NCBI GenBank assembly: GCA_030666145.1
Contig: DAOUYK010000002.1
Location: 1 to 38,756, forward strand
Direction of reading: 5' to 3'
DNA length: 38,756 bases
Source: Mycolicibacterium sp.
Lineage (GTDB): Bacteria; Actinomycetota; Actinomycetes; Mycobacteriales; Mycobacteriaceae
Numbering within the stretch: position 1 is the first letter of the stretch; each line of letters starts with the position of its first letter. This document shows, in pieces, positions 17,972 to 26,621 of the stretch. The notes beneath the pieces were generated by a model, which worked only from the letters and a program-made list of their open reading frames with translations, was not told where the DNA came from and did not search any database. Made by a program: the position numbers and the translations under genes.

Positions 17972-19123
17972 CTAGACGTCTTTGCCCGCATCCGGCCCGT
18001 CGTCGTCGCCCAGCGTCGGCAGTAACACGTATCGAACCTGATCGCCGCCGGCCATCCGCGCCTCCTTGATCGCCGTCCTGGCGACCCCAATAATCGTGTC
18101 GACCACATTGTCGGGAGGCTCGACCGCCAGCGGCGCCAGCGGCGTGCACACGACGCCGATGCTCGCAGTCAGGCGCTGTGGCGTGACGGCGATGCCATCG
18201 CGGATTCTTTCCACCAGAGGCGAAACATCACTGGTGGTGAACGTGTCGGCGACCATGAAATCGCTATCGTCGAGGTGGGCGACGACCGCGTTGTGCCGGA
18301 CTGTCTCGCGAAGCGCCTGCGACACCGCCACCCGTGCGCGAATACCTCCTCGCGAGCCACTCATGCCCAGCACTAGCGAGAAGCTGTCGATGTCCACCGC
18401 GACAACGGCCAAATACTGGTCGTCGCTGCGGCTGCGCGACGCCAGCAACGTGGCGACGCCCCGGTAGAACGCCTCGCGATTCAGCAGGCCCGTGAGCTCC
18501 TCGGTGTCGTCGAGATCACCGTCCGGCCGAATCAACTTGACCGTCATCCAGCAGGCGAAGGCCATGATGACGTTGAGCGCGACCGCCGTCCCCCCGGCGC
18601 ACACCGCCAGCACCAAGTCCGTCGACGCCAGCCGCACAATCAGCACTCCCACAACCACCGCGGCGATGGTCCAGCTCACCGCCAGTAGCCGCCGGGTATG
18701 CATGAACACTGCGAACACCGTCACTAAGACGAAGTTCGCGGCAGCAACGAATCCGAAGAGCGGGTTGGAGACGATAATGGCGGATAAGCCGATGACCACC
18801 GATCCGACAATCACACAGGTAATCGACTGCGCCCGGGAAGGCCAAAAGCGACGTAACCACAACGCCGCCATTGCCACACAGGAGACGACCACGGCCACGC
18901 CGGCGGTCCGCGTCGCCAAACTATCGGGACCGAGTCGACTGAAGATCAGCGCACCGAGAATCAACCCGAGGGCCGCGAAACAGGCTGCTACCAGCCGACA
19001 TGCCCACACCTGCAGGCCCCGCGTAGCGAGGACCGCGGTGATCCAATAGCAGTGATCGGACTGCAACAGCACAGGGCGCCGGGAAACAGCGGGGAACTCC
19101 GCCAACCATCGATCATTCAGCAC
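17972..19123 (-). CDS. Membrane protein with degenerate GGDEF domain
   Basis: A 383-residue protein with six predicted membrane helices (~37-57, 70-88, 97-118, 120-140, 146-165, 170-193) and a cytoplasmic GGDEF-like domain (~210-365) that starts with the usual DDTEELTGLLNREAFYRGV. The signature loop, normally GGDEF or GGEEF, reads DDSDF at 285-289, so the GTP- and metal-binding residues are largely lost. The upstream AVDIDSF motif, which holds a metal-binding Asp, is kept. Diguanylate cyclase activity is therefore unlikely; a regulatory or nucleotide-sensing role is possible. Start is GTG 19123, with an 18-bp inverted repeat just upstream. dnaE2 follows after 41 bp but has its own SOS promoter. 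Confidence 0.82.
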   Translation of the reverse strand: MLNDRWLAEFPAVSRRPVLLQSDHCYWITAVLATRGLQVWACRLVAACFAALGLILGALIFSRLGPDSLATRTAGVAVVVSCVAMAALWLRRFWPSRAQSITCVIVGSVVIGLSAIIVSNPLFGFVAAANFVLVTVFAVFMHTRRLLAVSWTIAAVVVGVLIVRLASTDLVLAVCAGGTAVALNVIMAFACWMTVKLIRPDGDLDDTEELTGLLNREAFYRGVATLLASRSRSDDQYLAVVAVDIDSFSLVLGMSGSRGGIRARVAVSQALRETVRHNAVVAHLDDSDFMVADTFTTSDVSPLVERIRDGIAVTPQRLTASIGVVCTPLAPLAVEPPDNVVDTIIGVARTAIKEARMAGGDQVRYVLLPTLGDDDGPDAGKDV

Positions 19124-19136
19124 CCCGGTAGTCAGT

Positions 19137-19154
19137 GTGATCGAACCAGATCAC
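19137..19154. promoter_or_regulatory. Operator-like inverted repeat before the GGDEF gene
   Basis: GTGATC at 19137-19142 and GATCAC at 19149-19154 form a perfect 6-bp inverted repeat with a six-base spacer, 14 bp upstream of the GTG start. The position between promoter and start suggests a repressor site. It resembles, but does not fit, the CRP consensus, which has a shorter centre. Confidence 0.4.
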
Positions 19155-19217
19155 CCGCCAGGCACAATCAAACTAAAAGCACCCCAGTCATTTCACAGCG
19201 TGAGACCCGCGGCGCCC

Positions 19218-20087
19218 TCACTCGATATACTCGGCCACACCGTCCTCGAGCACCACACGAGCATCCGAACGCTCCAGATTCGCTGCCTCGGTGCAAAATA
19301 CAGCCCGGCCAGATTCCAGGCGCCAGATCGACGTCGTCAGAACATCGCCCGGGAAGACCGGCGAACTGAAGCGTGCCGAGATCGCAGTGATCTTCGAAGC
19401 ATCACCGCCGCCCAGGGCTGTGACTAGTGCCCGGCCAGCGACCCCGTAGGTGCACAGGCCGTGCAGGATCGTCTTGGGGAATCCAGCCAGCTCGCGCGCG
19501 AACCACGGGTCGCTGTGCAGCGGGTTGCGGTCCCCGGACAAACGGTAGATGAGTGCCTGGTCCTCGCGGGTGTGTAGTTCCACCCAGGCGTCGGGGTCGC
19601 TCTCGGGAGTTTCAGGCGCTTCCGGGCGCTGTCCCGGCTGTCCCCCGAAACCTCCTCCCCCGCGGATGACCAGGGTGGTGAGTGTTTCGGCGATAGCCTG
19701 ACCGCTGTCAGGATCGCTGCCAGTGGCCTTGAGCATCACGATCGCGTTCTTGCCCTCGCCCTTGTCCTGGATGTCGGCCACTTCGGAGACCACACTGAGC
19801 TTGCCCGCCGCGGGCAACGGGGCGAACACCCGAATAGCCTGAGATCCGTGCAGCAGCTTGCTGAAGTTGAACGACCCGATCTTGGCGACGGCGCCGAACG
19901 GCGAGCAGGCGATCACGGCGTAGGTAGGCAGCACCTGCTGCTCGATGCCGTGACTGTTCTCGGTGGTGAAGGCGAGATCATCGACGCCCGCCCCCACACC
20001 CAGTGCATACAGCAGGGTGTCGCGTTCGGCCCACTCGAAGACCTGCGGTGGTGTCGTGTCGCCAATGGCGTTCGGATCGATCGGCAT
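19218..20087 (-). CDS. htdY: MaoC-type 3-hydroxyacyl-CoA dehydratase
   Basis: A 289-residue double hot-dog dehydratase that hydrates/dehydrates (3R)-hydroxyacyl-CoA or -ACP; the M. tuberculosis counterpart is HtdY (Rv3389c). The hydratase-2 motif YRLSGDRNPLHSDPWFA carries catalytic Asp190 and His195 when counted from the upstream GTG at 20099 (186 and 191 from the chosen start). The N-terminal half has the EMPTY hot-dog fold typical of the family: FTTENSHGIEQQVLPTYAVI and LHGSQAIRVFAPLPAAGKL. ATG 20087 is chosen because homologues begin at about IDPNAIG; GTG 20099 is the alternative, and neither has a clear ribosome site. It is divergent from acrA1, which acts on the same class of fatty acyl substrates. 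Confidence 0.9.
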   Translation of the reverse strand: MPIDPNAIGDTTPPQVFEWAERDTLLYALGVGAGVDDLAFTTENSHGIEQQVLPTYAVIACSPFGAVAKIGSFNFSKLLHGSQAIRVFAPLPAAGKLSVVSEVADIQDKGEGKNAIVMLKATGSDPDSGQAIAETLTTLVIRGGGGFGGQPGQRPEAPETPESDPDAWVELHTREDQALIYRLSGDRNPLHSDPWFARELAGFPKTILHGLCTYGVAGRALVTALGGGDASKITAISARFSSPVFPGDVLTTSIWRLESGRAVFCTEAANLERSDARVVLEDGVAEYIE

Positions 20088-20157
20088 AGGAAGAGACACT
20101 AGCTGGCCCAGCTATAGGCTGTTGACCTTTGTCCGGCGACACGTGACCATGGGTCGC

Positions 20158-22161
20158 ATGCACTATGTCGTTACCGGCGGTACCGGGTTTATCGGCACAC
20201 GTCTGGTGGACCGAATCCTGGCTCTGCCCGAAACCTCAGCTGTGCACGTGCTGGTCCGTCGCCAGTCGCTCGGCAGGTTCGAACGTCTCGCGCAGCGCTG
20301 GGGCGACCGAGTGCGGCCACTCGTCGGTGACCTGACCGCGCCCAACCTGGGCCTCACCGACGCCGCCCTCGACTCCGCAGGCGGAGTCGACCACGTGGTG
20401 CACTGCGCCGCAATCTATGACATCGCCGCCGCCGAGGACCGGCAGCGGGCCGCAAACGTCGACGGTACCCGCGCCGTGATCACGTTGGCGAGCCGACTGG
20501 ACGCGACGTTGCACCACGTGTCCTCGATCGCCGTCGCCGGAACGTACGCAGGGGTCTTCACCGAAGACGACTTCGACGTCGCGCAGGAACTTCCGACGCC
20601 CTATCACCAGACCAAGTTCGAGGCCGAGATGCTGGTGCGGTCCGCGACCGGACTTCGGTACCGGATTTACCGGCCGGCCGCGGTAGTCGGTGACTCCCGG
20701 ACCGGGGAGATGGATAAGATCGACGGCCCCTACTACTTTTTTGGCCTCCTGTCCCGGCTCGCCGCGTTGCCCAGCTTCACGCCGATGGTGTTGCCCGACA
20801 CCGGACGCACGAACATAGTGCCGGTCGACTTTGTGGTTGAAGCCGTCGCCGCACTCATGCACGCCGACGGCCGGGACGGCCAGACGTTCCACCTCACCGC
20901 GCCGAAAGCTATCGGGCTGCGGGGCATATATCGCGCAATCGCGCCGGCCGCCGGGTTACCGCCGCTGGTCGGATCACTCCCCCGCGCTGCGGCGACCCCG
21001 TTCCTACGAGCGAGCGGGCGCGCGAAAATCCTGCGCAACATGGCATCGACCCAACTCGGTATCCCCGGCGAGATCCTCGATGTCGTGGACCTCGCACCGA
21101 CGTTCACGTGCGAGCGCACCCAAGAGGCCCTGCAGAGCACCGGAATCACGGTTCCGGAGTTCGCATCCTATGCACCGCAGTTGTGGCGCTACTGGGTCGG
21201 GCACCTCGACCCCAAGCGGGCTCGCCGGGATCACCCCGAGGGGCCGCTGGTGGGCAAACATGTGATCATCACGGGCGCCTCCAGCGGTATCGGGCGGGCA
21301 TCGGCGATCGCGGTGGCCGAGCGTGGCGCAACGGTTTTCGCGTTGGCTCGCAACGCCGAAGCCCTCGACGGGCTGATCGCCGAGATCCGCGCGGCTGGCG
21401 CGGACGCGCACGCATTCACCTGTGACGTCACCGACTCGGCCGCGGTGGAGCACACCGTCAAGGACATCCTGGGCCGTTTCGGCCACGTCGACTACCTGGT
21501 CAATAATGCCGGAAGGTCGATCCGGCGATCAGTGATCGCCTCTACCGACCGGCTGCACGACTACGAACGCGTGATGGCGGTCAACTACTTCGGCCCCGTC
21601 CGAATGGTGCTCGCACTGCTTCCACACTGGCGCGAACGACAGTTCGGCCACGTGGTCAATGTGTCCAGCGCCGGGGTACAGGTCAGCAGCCCGAAGTACA
21701 GTGCCTATATCCCCAGCAAGGCCGCCTTGGATGCATTCGCTGAAGTCGTTGGCGCCGAAACACTTTCGGATCACATTACCTTCACCAACATTCACATGCC
21801 GCTGGTCAAGACGCCGATGATCGCACCGTCACGTCGACTCAACCCGATGCCACCGATCTCCGCTGAACACGCAGCCGCCATGGTGGTCCGAGGCCTGGTG
21901 GACAAACCTGCACGCATCGACACACCGGTCGGGACGCTTTCTGATCTGGGGATGTATTTCACCCCGAAGCTATCCCGTCGCGTGTTGCACCAGCTGTATC
22001 TGGGCTACCCCGATTCAGCTGCGGCCCGCGGAGTCGCCGAGGACCACTGCGCCCCGTCAGCAGTGCAACGGCCTAACCGTCCGTCGAGGCCGAAGCCTGC
22101 ACTTCGGGTTCCCCGCACGGTCAAGAGGGCGGTGCGGTTGGTTCCCGGAGTGCACTGGTGA
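20158..22161 (+). CDS. acrA1: Two-domain fatty acyl-CoA reductase
   Basis: A 667-residue fusion of two reductase domains. Residues 1-~330 are an extended SDR / male-sterility-type acyl reductase (YVVTGGTGFIGTRLVD, VHCAAIYDI, HVSSIAVAGT, PTPYHQTKFEAEMLV with the YxxxK pair). Residues ~365-610 are a classical SDR (VIITGASSGIGRASAIAVA, VNNAGRS, SAYIPSKAALDAF). This architecture is that of M. tuberculosis AcrA1 (Rv3391), thought to reduce fatty acyl-CoA to aldehyde and alcohol for wax-ester-type lipids. ATG 20158 begins at the Rossmann strand; ATG 20149 and GTG 20143 are also possible. The last bases overlap the iunH start (GTGA 22158-22161). Confidence 0.92.
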   Translation: MHYVVTGGTGFIGTRLVDRILALPETSAVHVLVRRQSLGRFERLAQRWGDRVRPLVGDLTAPNLGLTDAALDSAGGVDHVVHCAAIYDIAAAEDRQRAANVDGTRAVITLASRLDATLHHVSSIAVAGTYAGVFTEDDFDVAQELPTPYHQTKFEAEMLVRSATGLRYRIYRPAAVVGDSRTGEMDKIDGPYYFFGLLSRLAALPSFTPMVLPDTGRTNIVPVDFVVEAVAALMHADGRDGQTFHLTAPKAIGLRGIYRAIAPAAGLPPLVGSLPRAAATPFLRASGRAKILRNMASTQLGIPGEILDVVDLAPTFTCERTQEALQSTGITVPEFASYAPQLWRYWVGHLDPKRARRDHPEGPLVGKHVIITGASSGIGRASAIAVAERGATVFALARNAEALDGLIAEIRAAGADAHAFTCDVTDSAAVEHTVKDILGRFGHVDYLVNNAGRSIRRSVIASTDRLHDYERVMAVNYFGPVRMVLALLPHWRERQFGHVVNVSSAGVQVSSPKYSAYIPSKAALDAFAEVVGAETLSDHITFTNIHMPLVKTPMIAPSRRLNPMPPISAEHAAAMVVRGLVDKPARIDTPVGTLSDLGMYFTPKLSRRVLHQLYLGYPDSAAARGVAEDHCAPSAVQRPNRPSRPKPALRVPRTVKRAVRLVPGVHW

Positions 22162-23195
22162 CCGGAGCGCGTCAGCCGATCTTCATCGACGTCGACACCA
22201 GCGTCGATGACGCGATGGCTCTGGTGTATCTGTTGGGCAGCGCCGAGGCTGAAGTCGTCGGTATCGCCTCAACTGCGGGAAACTTTCCCGTACAACAAGT
22301 ATGTCAGAACAACCTGGCTCTGCTGGAGCTGTGCGGGGCCACTGGCGTGCCGGTGTCGATGGGTTCGGAAAGCCCGCTGCGCGCGCCGCTGCGGACGGCC
22401 GAGGACACCCATGGACCCGAGGGGCTCGGCTAAGCCCGACTGCCTGTACCGACCGCCAACCTCACCGCCTACGACGCCGCCGAGGCGTGGGTACGGGCTG
22501 CCCATGCCCACCCCGGTGAGCTGATCGGGGTAGTGACCGGACCGTTGACCAACCTGGCGCTGGCGCTGCGCGCCGACCCGCCTCTGTCCCGACTGGTGAA
22601 GCGGCTGGTGATCATGGGCGGAAGTTTCGACTATCGGGGCAATACGACTCCGGTGGCGGAATGGAACGTCAGCGTCGACCCGGAATCGGCGGCAGAAGTG
22701 TTCGGGGCGTGGGCTGTCGAGCCCCAACGACTTCCGATCCTGTTGGGGCTCAACCTCACCGAGAACATCGCGATGACTCCAGATCTGCTGAGCCGGCTGG
22801 CACTGTCCGCCGGATCTTCCTCAACCCCGATGAGCGCGGATGACGATCCCGGCACCATATCGGCTGCCTCCAATCCGCTGATCCGGGTGCTCGAGGACGC
22901 CATGCGGTTCTACTTCAAATTCCATCACAACCAGGGTGAAGGCTACCTGGCCCATCTGCACGATCCGCTGGCCGCCGCGGTTGCCCTGGACATCGAGCCG
23001 GTGCGCTGCCGCGCCGCCACCGTCGATGTGGAGTTGGCCGGCACGCTGACGCGCGGCATGACCATTGCCGACTGGAGCCGACGGTGGTGGCGGGAACCCA
23101 ATGCGCTCATCGGTGTAGACGTCGACCCTGCGGCATTCTTCGATCGGTTCATCTCCCGTGTGGGCGCATTCGCCAAGCAGCTCGATCAGTCGTAA
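22158..23195 (+). pseudogene. iunH: Inosine/uridine-preferring nucleoside hydrolase, broken by an in-frame stop
   Basis: The GTG at 22158 opens a CU-NH hydrolase with the ribose/calcium motif FIDVDTSVDDAMAL (Asp11, Asp13, Asp17, Asp18). TAA at 22431-22433 interrupts it at codon 92, in GLG-stop-ARLP. Reading continues in the same frame without any shift: TANLTAYDAAEAWVRAAHAH, GVVTGPLTNLAL, VIMGGSFDY, EWNVSVDPESAAEVF, to TAA 23193. The full frame is 345 codons, the usual family length. My memory of the mycobacterial homologue is GLGYARLP, so a single TAC or TAT to TAA change explains it. A sequencing error or stop read-through is possible. It overlaps acrA1 by 4 bp and the convergent imuB by 10 bp. 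Confidence 0.85.
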
Positions 23196-24793
23196 ACACC
23201 TTCGAGGTACCACCGCCGCTGCCGGTAGCACAGCAACAGAGCCTGTACGGGATCCCCGGCCTGGACACCGCCAAGCAGTACCTGCGCGCGAGCCGTACGA
23301 CCGCTTCTTGCGTCCTCCCACCAGCGTTCGTCGACAGCCCAGGGGCCGGCCCACCATGACAACTGACCTTTGCGGCCGGGGGCGGCCAGCCGGAACGGAT
23401 CTGCGGAGAACAACCCTCGTGCGGTGACCCGCACCGGGTTGCCTTCGGCGTCGAACAATTCGACCGGATCATCGAGCAGCACGGTCGGCGACGGCTCCGG
23501 GAGCCGTCCCGGCCACGGCTGGTCTGGATTTGCTTGTGGAACAAGTTCATCCCCCAGCGGGGTGAGGGTGATGCGTTCGGCAGGACCTCGCCCTCCACTG
23601 AGCACTGGAACCTTGACGGCCTCGGGGCCCAGAAGTCCTTGTACCCGAACCAGTGCTCGCCGGGCTCGCAGTCTGTCCTCCTCACCGACGCCACCCCACA
23701 GCGGCAGTTGTAGGGCCTCGGCCGACACCACCTCCACAGGGCGCAGTCGCAGCACTGTGACCGGCGCGCCGGGGCGCTGCGCCTCGTTTAGCCGATTCAG
23801 CCAACCGTCTAGCTGCCAGCGCACACGGTCGGCCGTGGCGTCCTCGGTCAGTGGCTCAGCACATCGCCAAACACGTTCCAGCTCTTGTCCGTTAGCAGCC
23901 GTGGCGTGGATAGCCAGCCTGGTGCATACCACCCCCGCGGCCTCCAGGCTGCGGTGCAGCACACTGGCGAGTGTGCGCCCGGCAAAGGCTGCTGCGTCCA
24001 CCCGGTCGATCGGCGGGTCATAGTTCATCACCGCGTCGAGTTCCCGTTCGGGCTCCCTCCCCGACGGAGACCGGGTGGGCTCGCCGCGGGCAAGGCGGTG
24101 CGCGGCAACCGCATCAGCGCCGAACCGGGAGGCCACGTCACTTCGGGATAATTCAGCGAACTGTCCGATTATACGGATTCCCATGCGCCACAGCAGATCT
24201 GTTAATCCTTCATGGCTGGCCAGAGTCAGGCTCGGTTCAGCGACCAGCTGCCGGATCGACATCTCTGAAAGGAACAGCGCATCCCTGCCTGGGGCGATGA
24301 TCCTGCCCTCTCGAGCGGCAAAGACGGCAGTGGGCAATTGATCGGCGATGCCGATCTGACATTCGGCGCCGGCTGCAGCCACCGTGTCGACCAACCGTTC
24401 AGCAGCGACCTGCTCGGATCCAAAGTACCGGGACGCGCCGCGAACCGACAGCGCCAGTAGCCCGGGACGCAGCACCTCCGCACGGGGCATCAGGTCGTCC
24501 ACCGCGGCCGTGACATACTCAAAATGCCGGGCATCGCGGTCGGAATCGGCTGTGAGAATATGTAATTCCGGGCATCTGGCCTGCGACTCGCGGTGGCGCA
24601 GCCCCCGGCGCACACCCGCTGCACGGGCTGCCGCTGAACACGCGATGACTCGGTTGGCCAGCGTGACCGCAATCGGCATCGTCGAGGGCAGACCGGCAGC
24701 TGCCGCCGCGGCGACGGCGGGCCAGTCCATGCACCAGAGCGCCAACACTCTGGAACGGGCCACACCCTCTGGTCGACCCCGCCTCCGTGTCAT
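23186..24793 (-). CDS. imuB: ImuB, catalytically dead Y-family polymerase-like mutasome hub
   Basis: A 535-residue Y-family-like protein that bridges the beta clamp, ImuA' and DnaE2 in SOS mutagenesis. The N-terminal palm motif reads [16 protein letters not shown], and the region that should hold the SIDE motif reads [12 protein letters not shown], so the catalytic carboxylates of active Y-family polymerases are missing, as known for ImuB. The helix-hairpin-helix region ([26 protein letters not shown]) and little-finger domain follow. The clamp-binding motif QLPLWG lies at 362-367. The C-terminal tail ends in [19 protein letters not shown] 24793 overlaps the imuA' stop by 4 bp (ATGA). The stop lies within the last ten bases of the convergent iunH gene. 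Confidence 0.94.
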   Translation of the reverse strand: MTRRRGRPEGVARSRVLALWCMDWPAVAAAAAAGLPSTMPIAVTLANRVIACSAAARAAGVRRGLRHRESQARCPELHILTADSDRDARHFEYVTAAVDDLMPRAEVLRPGLLALSVRGASRYFGSEQVAAERLVDTVAAAGAECQIGIADQLPTAVFAAREGRIIAPGRDALFLSEMSIRQLVAEPSLTLASHEGLTDLLWRMGIRIIGQFAELSRSDVASRFGADAVAAHRLARGEPTRSPSGREPERELDAVMNYDPPIDRVDAAAFAGRTLASVLHRSLEAAGVVCTRLAIHATAANGQELERVWRCAEPLTEDATADRVRWQLDGWLNRLNEAQRPGAPVTVLRLRPVEVVSAEALQLPLWGGVGEEDRLRARRALVRVQGLLGPEAVKVPVLSGGRGPAERITLTPLGDELVPQANPDQPWPGRLPEPSPTVLLDDPVELFDAEGNPVRVTARGLFSADPFRLAAPGRKGQLSWWAGPWAVDERWWEDARSGRTARAQVLLGGVQAGDPVQALLLCYRQRRWYLEGVYD

Positions 24794-25503
24794 CCGCCTA
24801 GCGCACGGGCGGGGCCGTCCGAGCGTCCTCGAGCGCGCATGGTCAGCCGCACACGGCTGATCCGCCCACATCCCGGGGTGGGCGCTCCGCGACCGGCACC
24901 AGCCACCTCGTAGCCACTGACATTCGCATCCAGCCTCTCAGGAGCCCCCTGCCAGTTCCCATCAGTGACGAGCAGCGTGCATTCCCGCTGCCGGGCGCGG
25001 GCCACCACTGCCCTGGCGCGGGGCGCCAGCACCGACCGACCTCCCAGGCCCAGGACCACCAGATCCATTCCGTCTAACAGGACCGCGGCCACCTCGACCG
25101 GGTCGGCTCCCGGCTCCGGAATGACCGCGACTCTGCTCAGGTCTGCTCCCATCTCCACCGCGGCCAGTAATCCGATATCGGGCTGGCCGATGATCGCGAC
25201 ATGGCCTCCCTGCGTTGTCACCGCCGCCACCATGCTCAGCTCCAGCGACCGGGCACCCGAAAGCAACGCCACAGTTCCGCGAGGTAGCGGACCGGGGAGG
25301 AGCTCAGGCAACGGATCGGGCATCAGCAAAGAATCAGGCCCGGGTGAGAGCTCCGGACGCGCCGGCGCCGCCCGGAGGTTTCCACCCCCCTTTCCTGCCA
25401 TCTTCTCGGACACCGAGACCATCTGCCTACGCAGCTTTTCTACCTGTTCAGCACGGTGCGACGGATTCCTATTAGCGCTCACTTCATCCATTGCCAACGT
25501 CAC
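24790..25503 (-). CDS. imuA': ImuA', RecA-like mutasome accessory protein
   Basis: A 237-residue protein of the actinobacterial ImuA' group, which works with ImuB and DnaE2. It has a RecA-like core: [28 protein letters not shown], where the P-loop is degenerate and lacks the Lys-Ser/Thr pair, followed by [25 protein letters not shown] and [25 protein letters not shown]. The C-terminal tail is basic and low in conserved features. GTG 25503 is well supported by GGGAGG seven bases upstream. An SOS box lies at 25541-25556, and imuB follows with a 4-bp overlap, so the pair is a damage-induced operon. Confidence 0.9.
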   Translation of the reverse strand: MTLAMDEVSANRNPSHRAEQVEKLRRQMVSVSEKMAGKGGGNLRAAPARPELSPGPDSLLMPDPLPELLPGPLPRGTVALLSGARSLELSMVAAVTTQGGHVAIIGQPDIGLLAAVEMGADLSRVAVIPEPGADPVEVAAVLLDGMDLVVLGLGGRSVLAPRARAVVARARQRECTLLVTDGNWQGAPERLDANVSGYEVAGAGRGAPTPGCGRISRVRLTMRARGRSDGPARALGG

Positions 25504-25540
25504 TGCAGCACCTCCCGCATCACCCGATTCAGCACTGTGT

Positions 25541-25556
25541 TCGAATATATGTTCGA
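25541..25556. promoter_or_regulatory. LexA (SOS) box of imuA'-imuB
   Basis: TCGAATATATGTTCGA matches the mycobacterial SOS box TCGAAC-N4-GTTCGA with one mismatch. On the minus strand it contains TATATT, a good TANNNT -10, so the box overlaps the core promoter. It lies 37 bp upstream of the imuA' GTG start. Confidence 0.88.
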
Positions 25557-25618
25557 TACATTAGTAAACACTCCGTCCCCGGCAGCGTCAACCAAAGTTC
25601 TTTACCAAAATATGACAT

Positions 25619-25630
25619 TGACAACTGTCA
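25619..25630. promoter_or_regulatory. Dyad in the AT-rich promoter region of the SDR-diiron-BVMO operon
   Basis: TGACAACTGTCA has 5-bp inverted arms around a two-base centre, and the first arm is preceded by another TGACA at 25613-25617. TTGACA within it could also act as a -35 hexamer for the plus-strand operon starting at 25765. The surrounding 25557-25650 is clearly AT-rich against the window. It is a candidate operator for the MerR-type regulator at the operon end; no -10 with ideal spacing is identified. Confidence 0.4.
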
Positions 25631-25764
25631 CCATTTACTGATGTACTCCAAGCGTGCCCACCGGTGAGCATCCAGACCCGCTGCCAAAGCGCGGCTCGCC
25701 ACAAGCCCGCGCCGCCAGCCGACGATGCGAGCTGCAGACCTGGCCCGCGCGGTGAGCTGAAACC

Positions 25765-26613
25765 ATGGGCATCTTCGGCACTGGGACTCCGCGGCGGAGC
25801 CACTCCGCCGATGCCGTGATCACCGGCGCCGGCAGTGGAATCGGCGCCGCGTTCGCCGTCGAGCTGGCCCACCGCGGCGGACGCATCGTGTGCAGCGACA
25901 TCGACGAAGGCGCCGCACGAAAGACCGCCGCGCAGATCGTGGCCGCCGGCGGGCAAGCTTTGGCACTGCGCTGCGACGTCAGCAAGGTCGACGAGGTGTA
26001 TCGCCTCGCCGACCAGGCACAGCCCTGGTTCGACGGTTCGCCGACGCTGGTGATCAACAACGCAGGCGTCGCCGCCGGCGGGGCCTTTATCGGCGACACT
26101 GAACTCGCCGACTGGACCTTGGTGCTGAACATCAACCTGTGGGGCCCGATCCACGGCTGCCACGTGTTCGCCCCGATCCTGCGAGAAGCCGGTCGCCCGG
26201 CGGGCATCATCAATGTCGCGTCCGCAGCCGCGTTCGGCGCCGCCCCCCGCATGGCCGCTTACAACGTCAGCAAGGCGGGCACCCTGTCCCTGTCGGAGAC
26301 CCTGGCTGCCGAGCTGGCAGGCACCGGAGTCAACGTCACGGTGCTGTGCCCGACCTTCGTCAAGACCAACATCCTGAAAACCGCACCCGATTCCTCCGCT
26401 ATTTCCCAGCAATCCGCCCAACTCGCCGACCACCTGATGCGCTGGACCGGCTTCTCCGCCGAGCGCGTCGCCCGGATGTGCCTGGACACCCTCGACCGTG
26501 GCGGCCTGTATTGCATGCCCCAGCCCGAAGCCCGGCTGGGCTGGGGCATAAAACGTTTCACACCTACGGCGTATACCCGCGCCGTTGGACTCGCCACGCG
26601 TGTCAGCACCTAG
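25765..26613 (+). CDS. Short-chain dehydrogenase/reductase, first gene of an accessory redox operon
   Basis: A 282-residue classical SDR. The cofactor motif AVITGAGSGIGAAFA lies at about residues 17-31, followed by the VCSDID acidic residue that favours NAD(H). Then come INNAGVAAGG, the catalytic Ser in NVASAAAF, Tyr and Lys in MAAYNVSKAGTLS, and CPTFVKTNI. The N-terminal GIFGTG leader and the C-terminal tail without a clear extra domain are ordinary. Substrate is unknown: the downstream diiron and BVMO-type genes suggest alcohol/ketone interconversion. The next gene begins 8 bp after the TAG, with its ribosome site AGGAGG overlapping this stop. No clear ribosome site precedes ATG 25765. Confidence 0.85.
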   Translation: MGIFGTGTPRRSHSADAVITGAGSGIGAAFAVELAHRGGRIVCSDIDEGAARKTAAQIVAAGGQALALRCDVSKVDEVYRLADQAQPWFDGSPTLVINNAGVAAGGAFIGDTELADWTLVLNINLWGPIHGCHVFAPILREAGRPAGIINVASAAAFGAAPRMAAYNVSKAGTLSLSETLAAELAGTGVNVTVLCPTFVKTNILKTAPDSSAISQQSAQLADHLMRWTGFSAERVARMCLDTLDRGGLYCMPQPEARLGWGIKRFTPTAYTRAVGLATRVST

Positions 26614-26621
26614 GAGGAGTC

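Noticed and set aside
16824-17975. Plus-strand frame of 383 codons opposite dnaE2
   Set aside because: Shadow of the dnaE2 PHP and palm coding sequence, without motifs or a ribosome site.
17931-18149. N-terminal extension of dnaE2 up to 18149
   Set aside because: It would overlap the GGDEF gene, read through the SOS box, and encode an arginine-rich sequence unlike the family.
19137-19154. CRP site upstream of the GGDEF gene
   Set aside because: The GTGA/TCAC arms are ten bases apart, too far for CRP.
22533-23195. A separate 220-residue hydrolase-like gene starting at 22533
   Set aside because: It is in the same frame as the upstream fragment, lacks the N-terminal aspartate motif, and homologues cover both parts. 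It is the second half of the interrupted iunH gene.
25588-26433. Minus-strand frame of 281 codons opposite the SDR gene
   Set aside because: Glycine-rich shadow. The plus strand has an intact SDR with all catalytic motifs.
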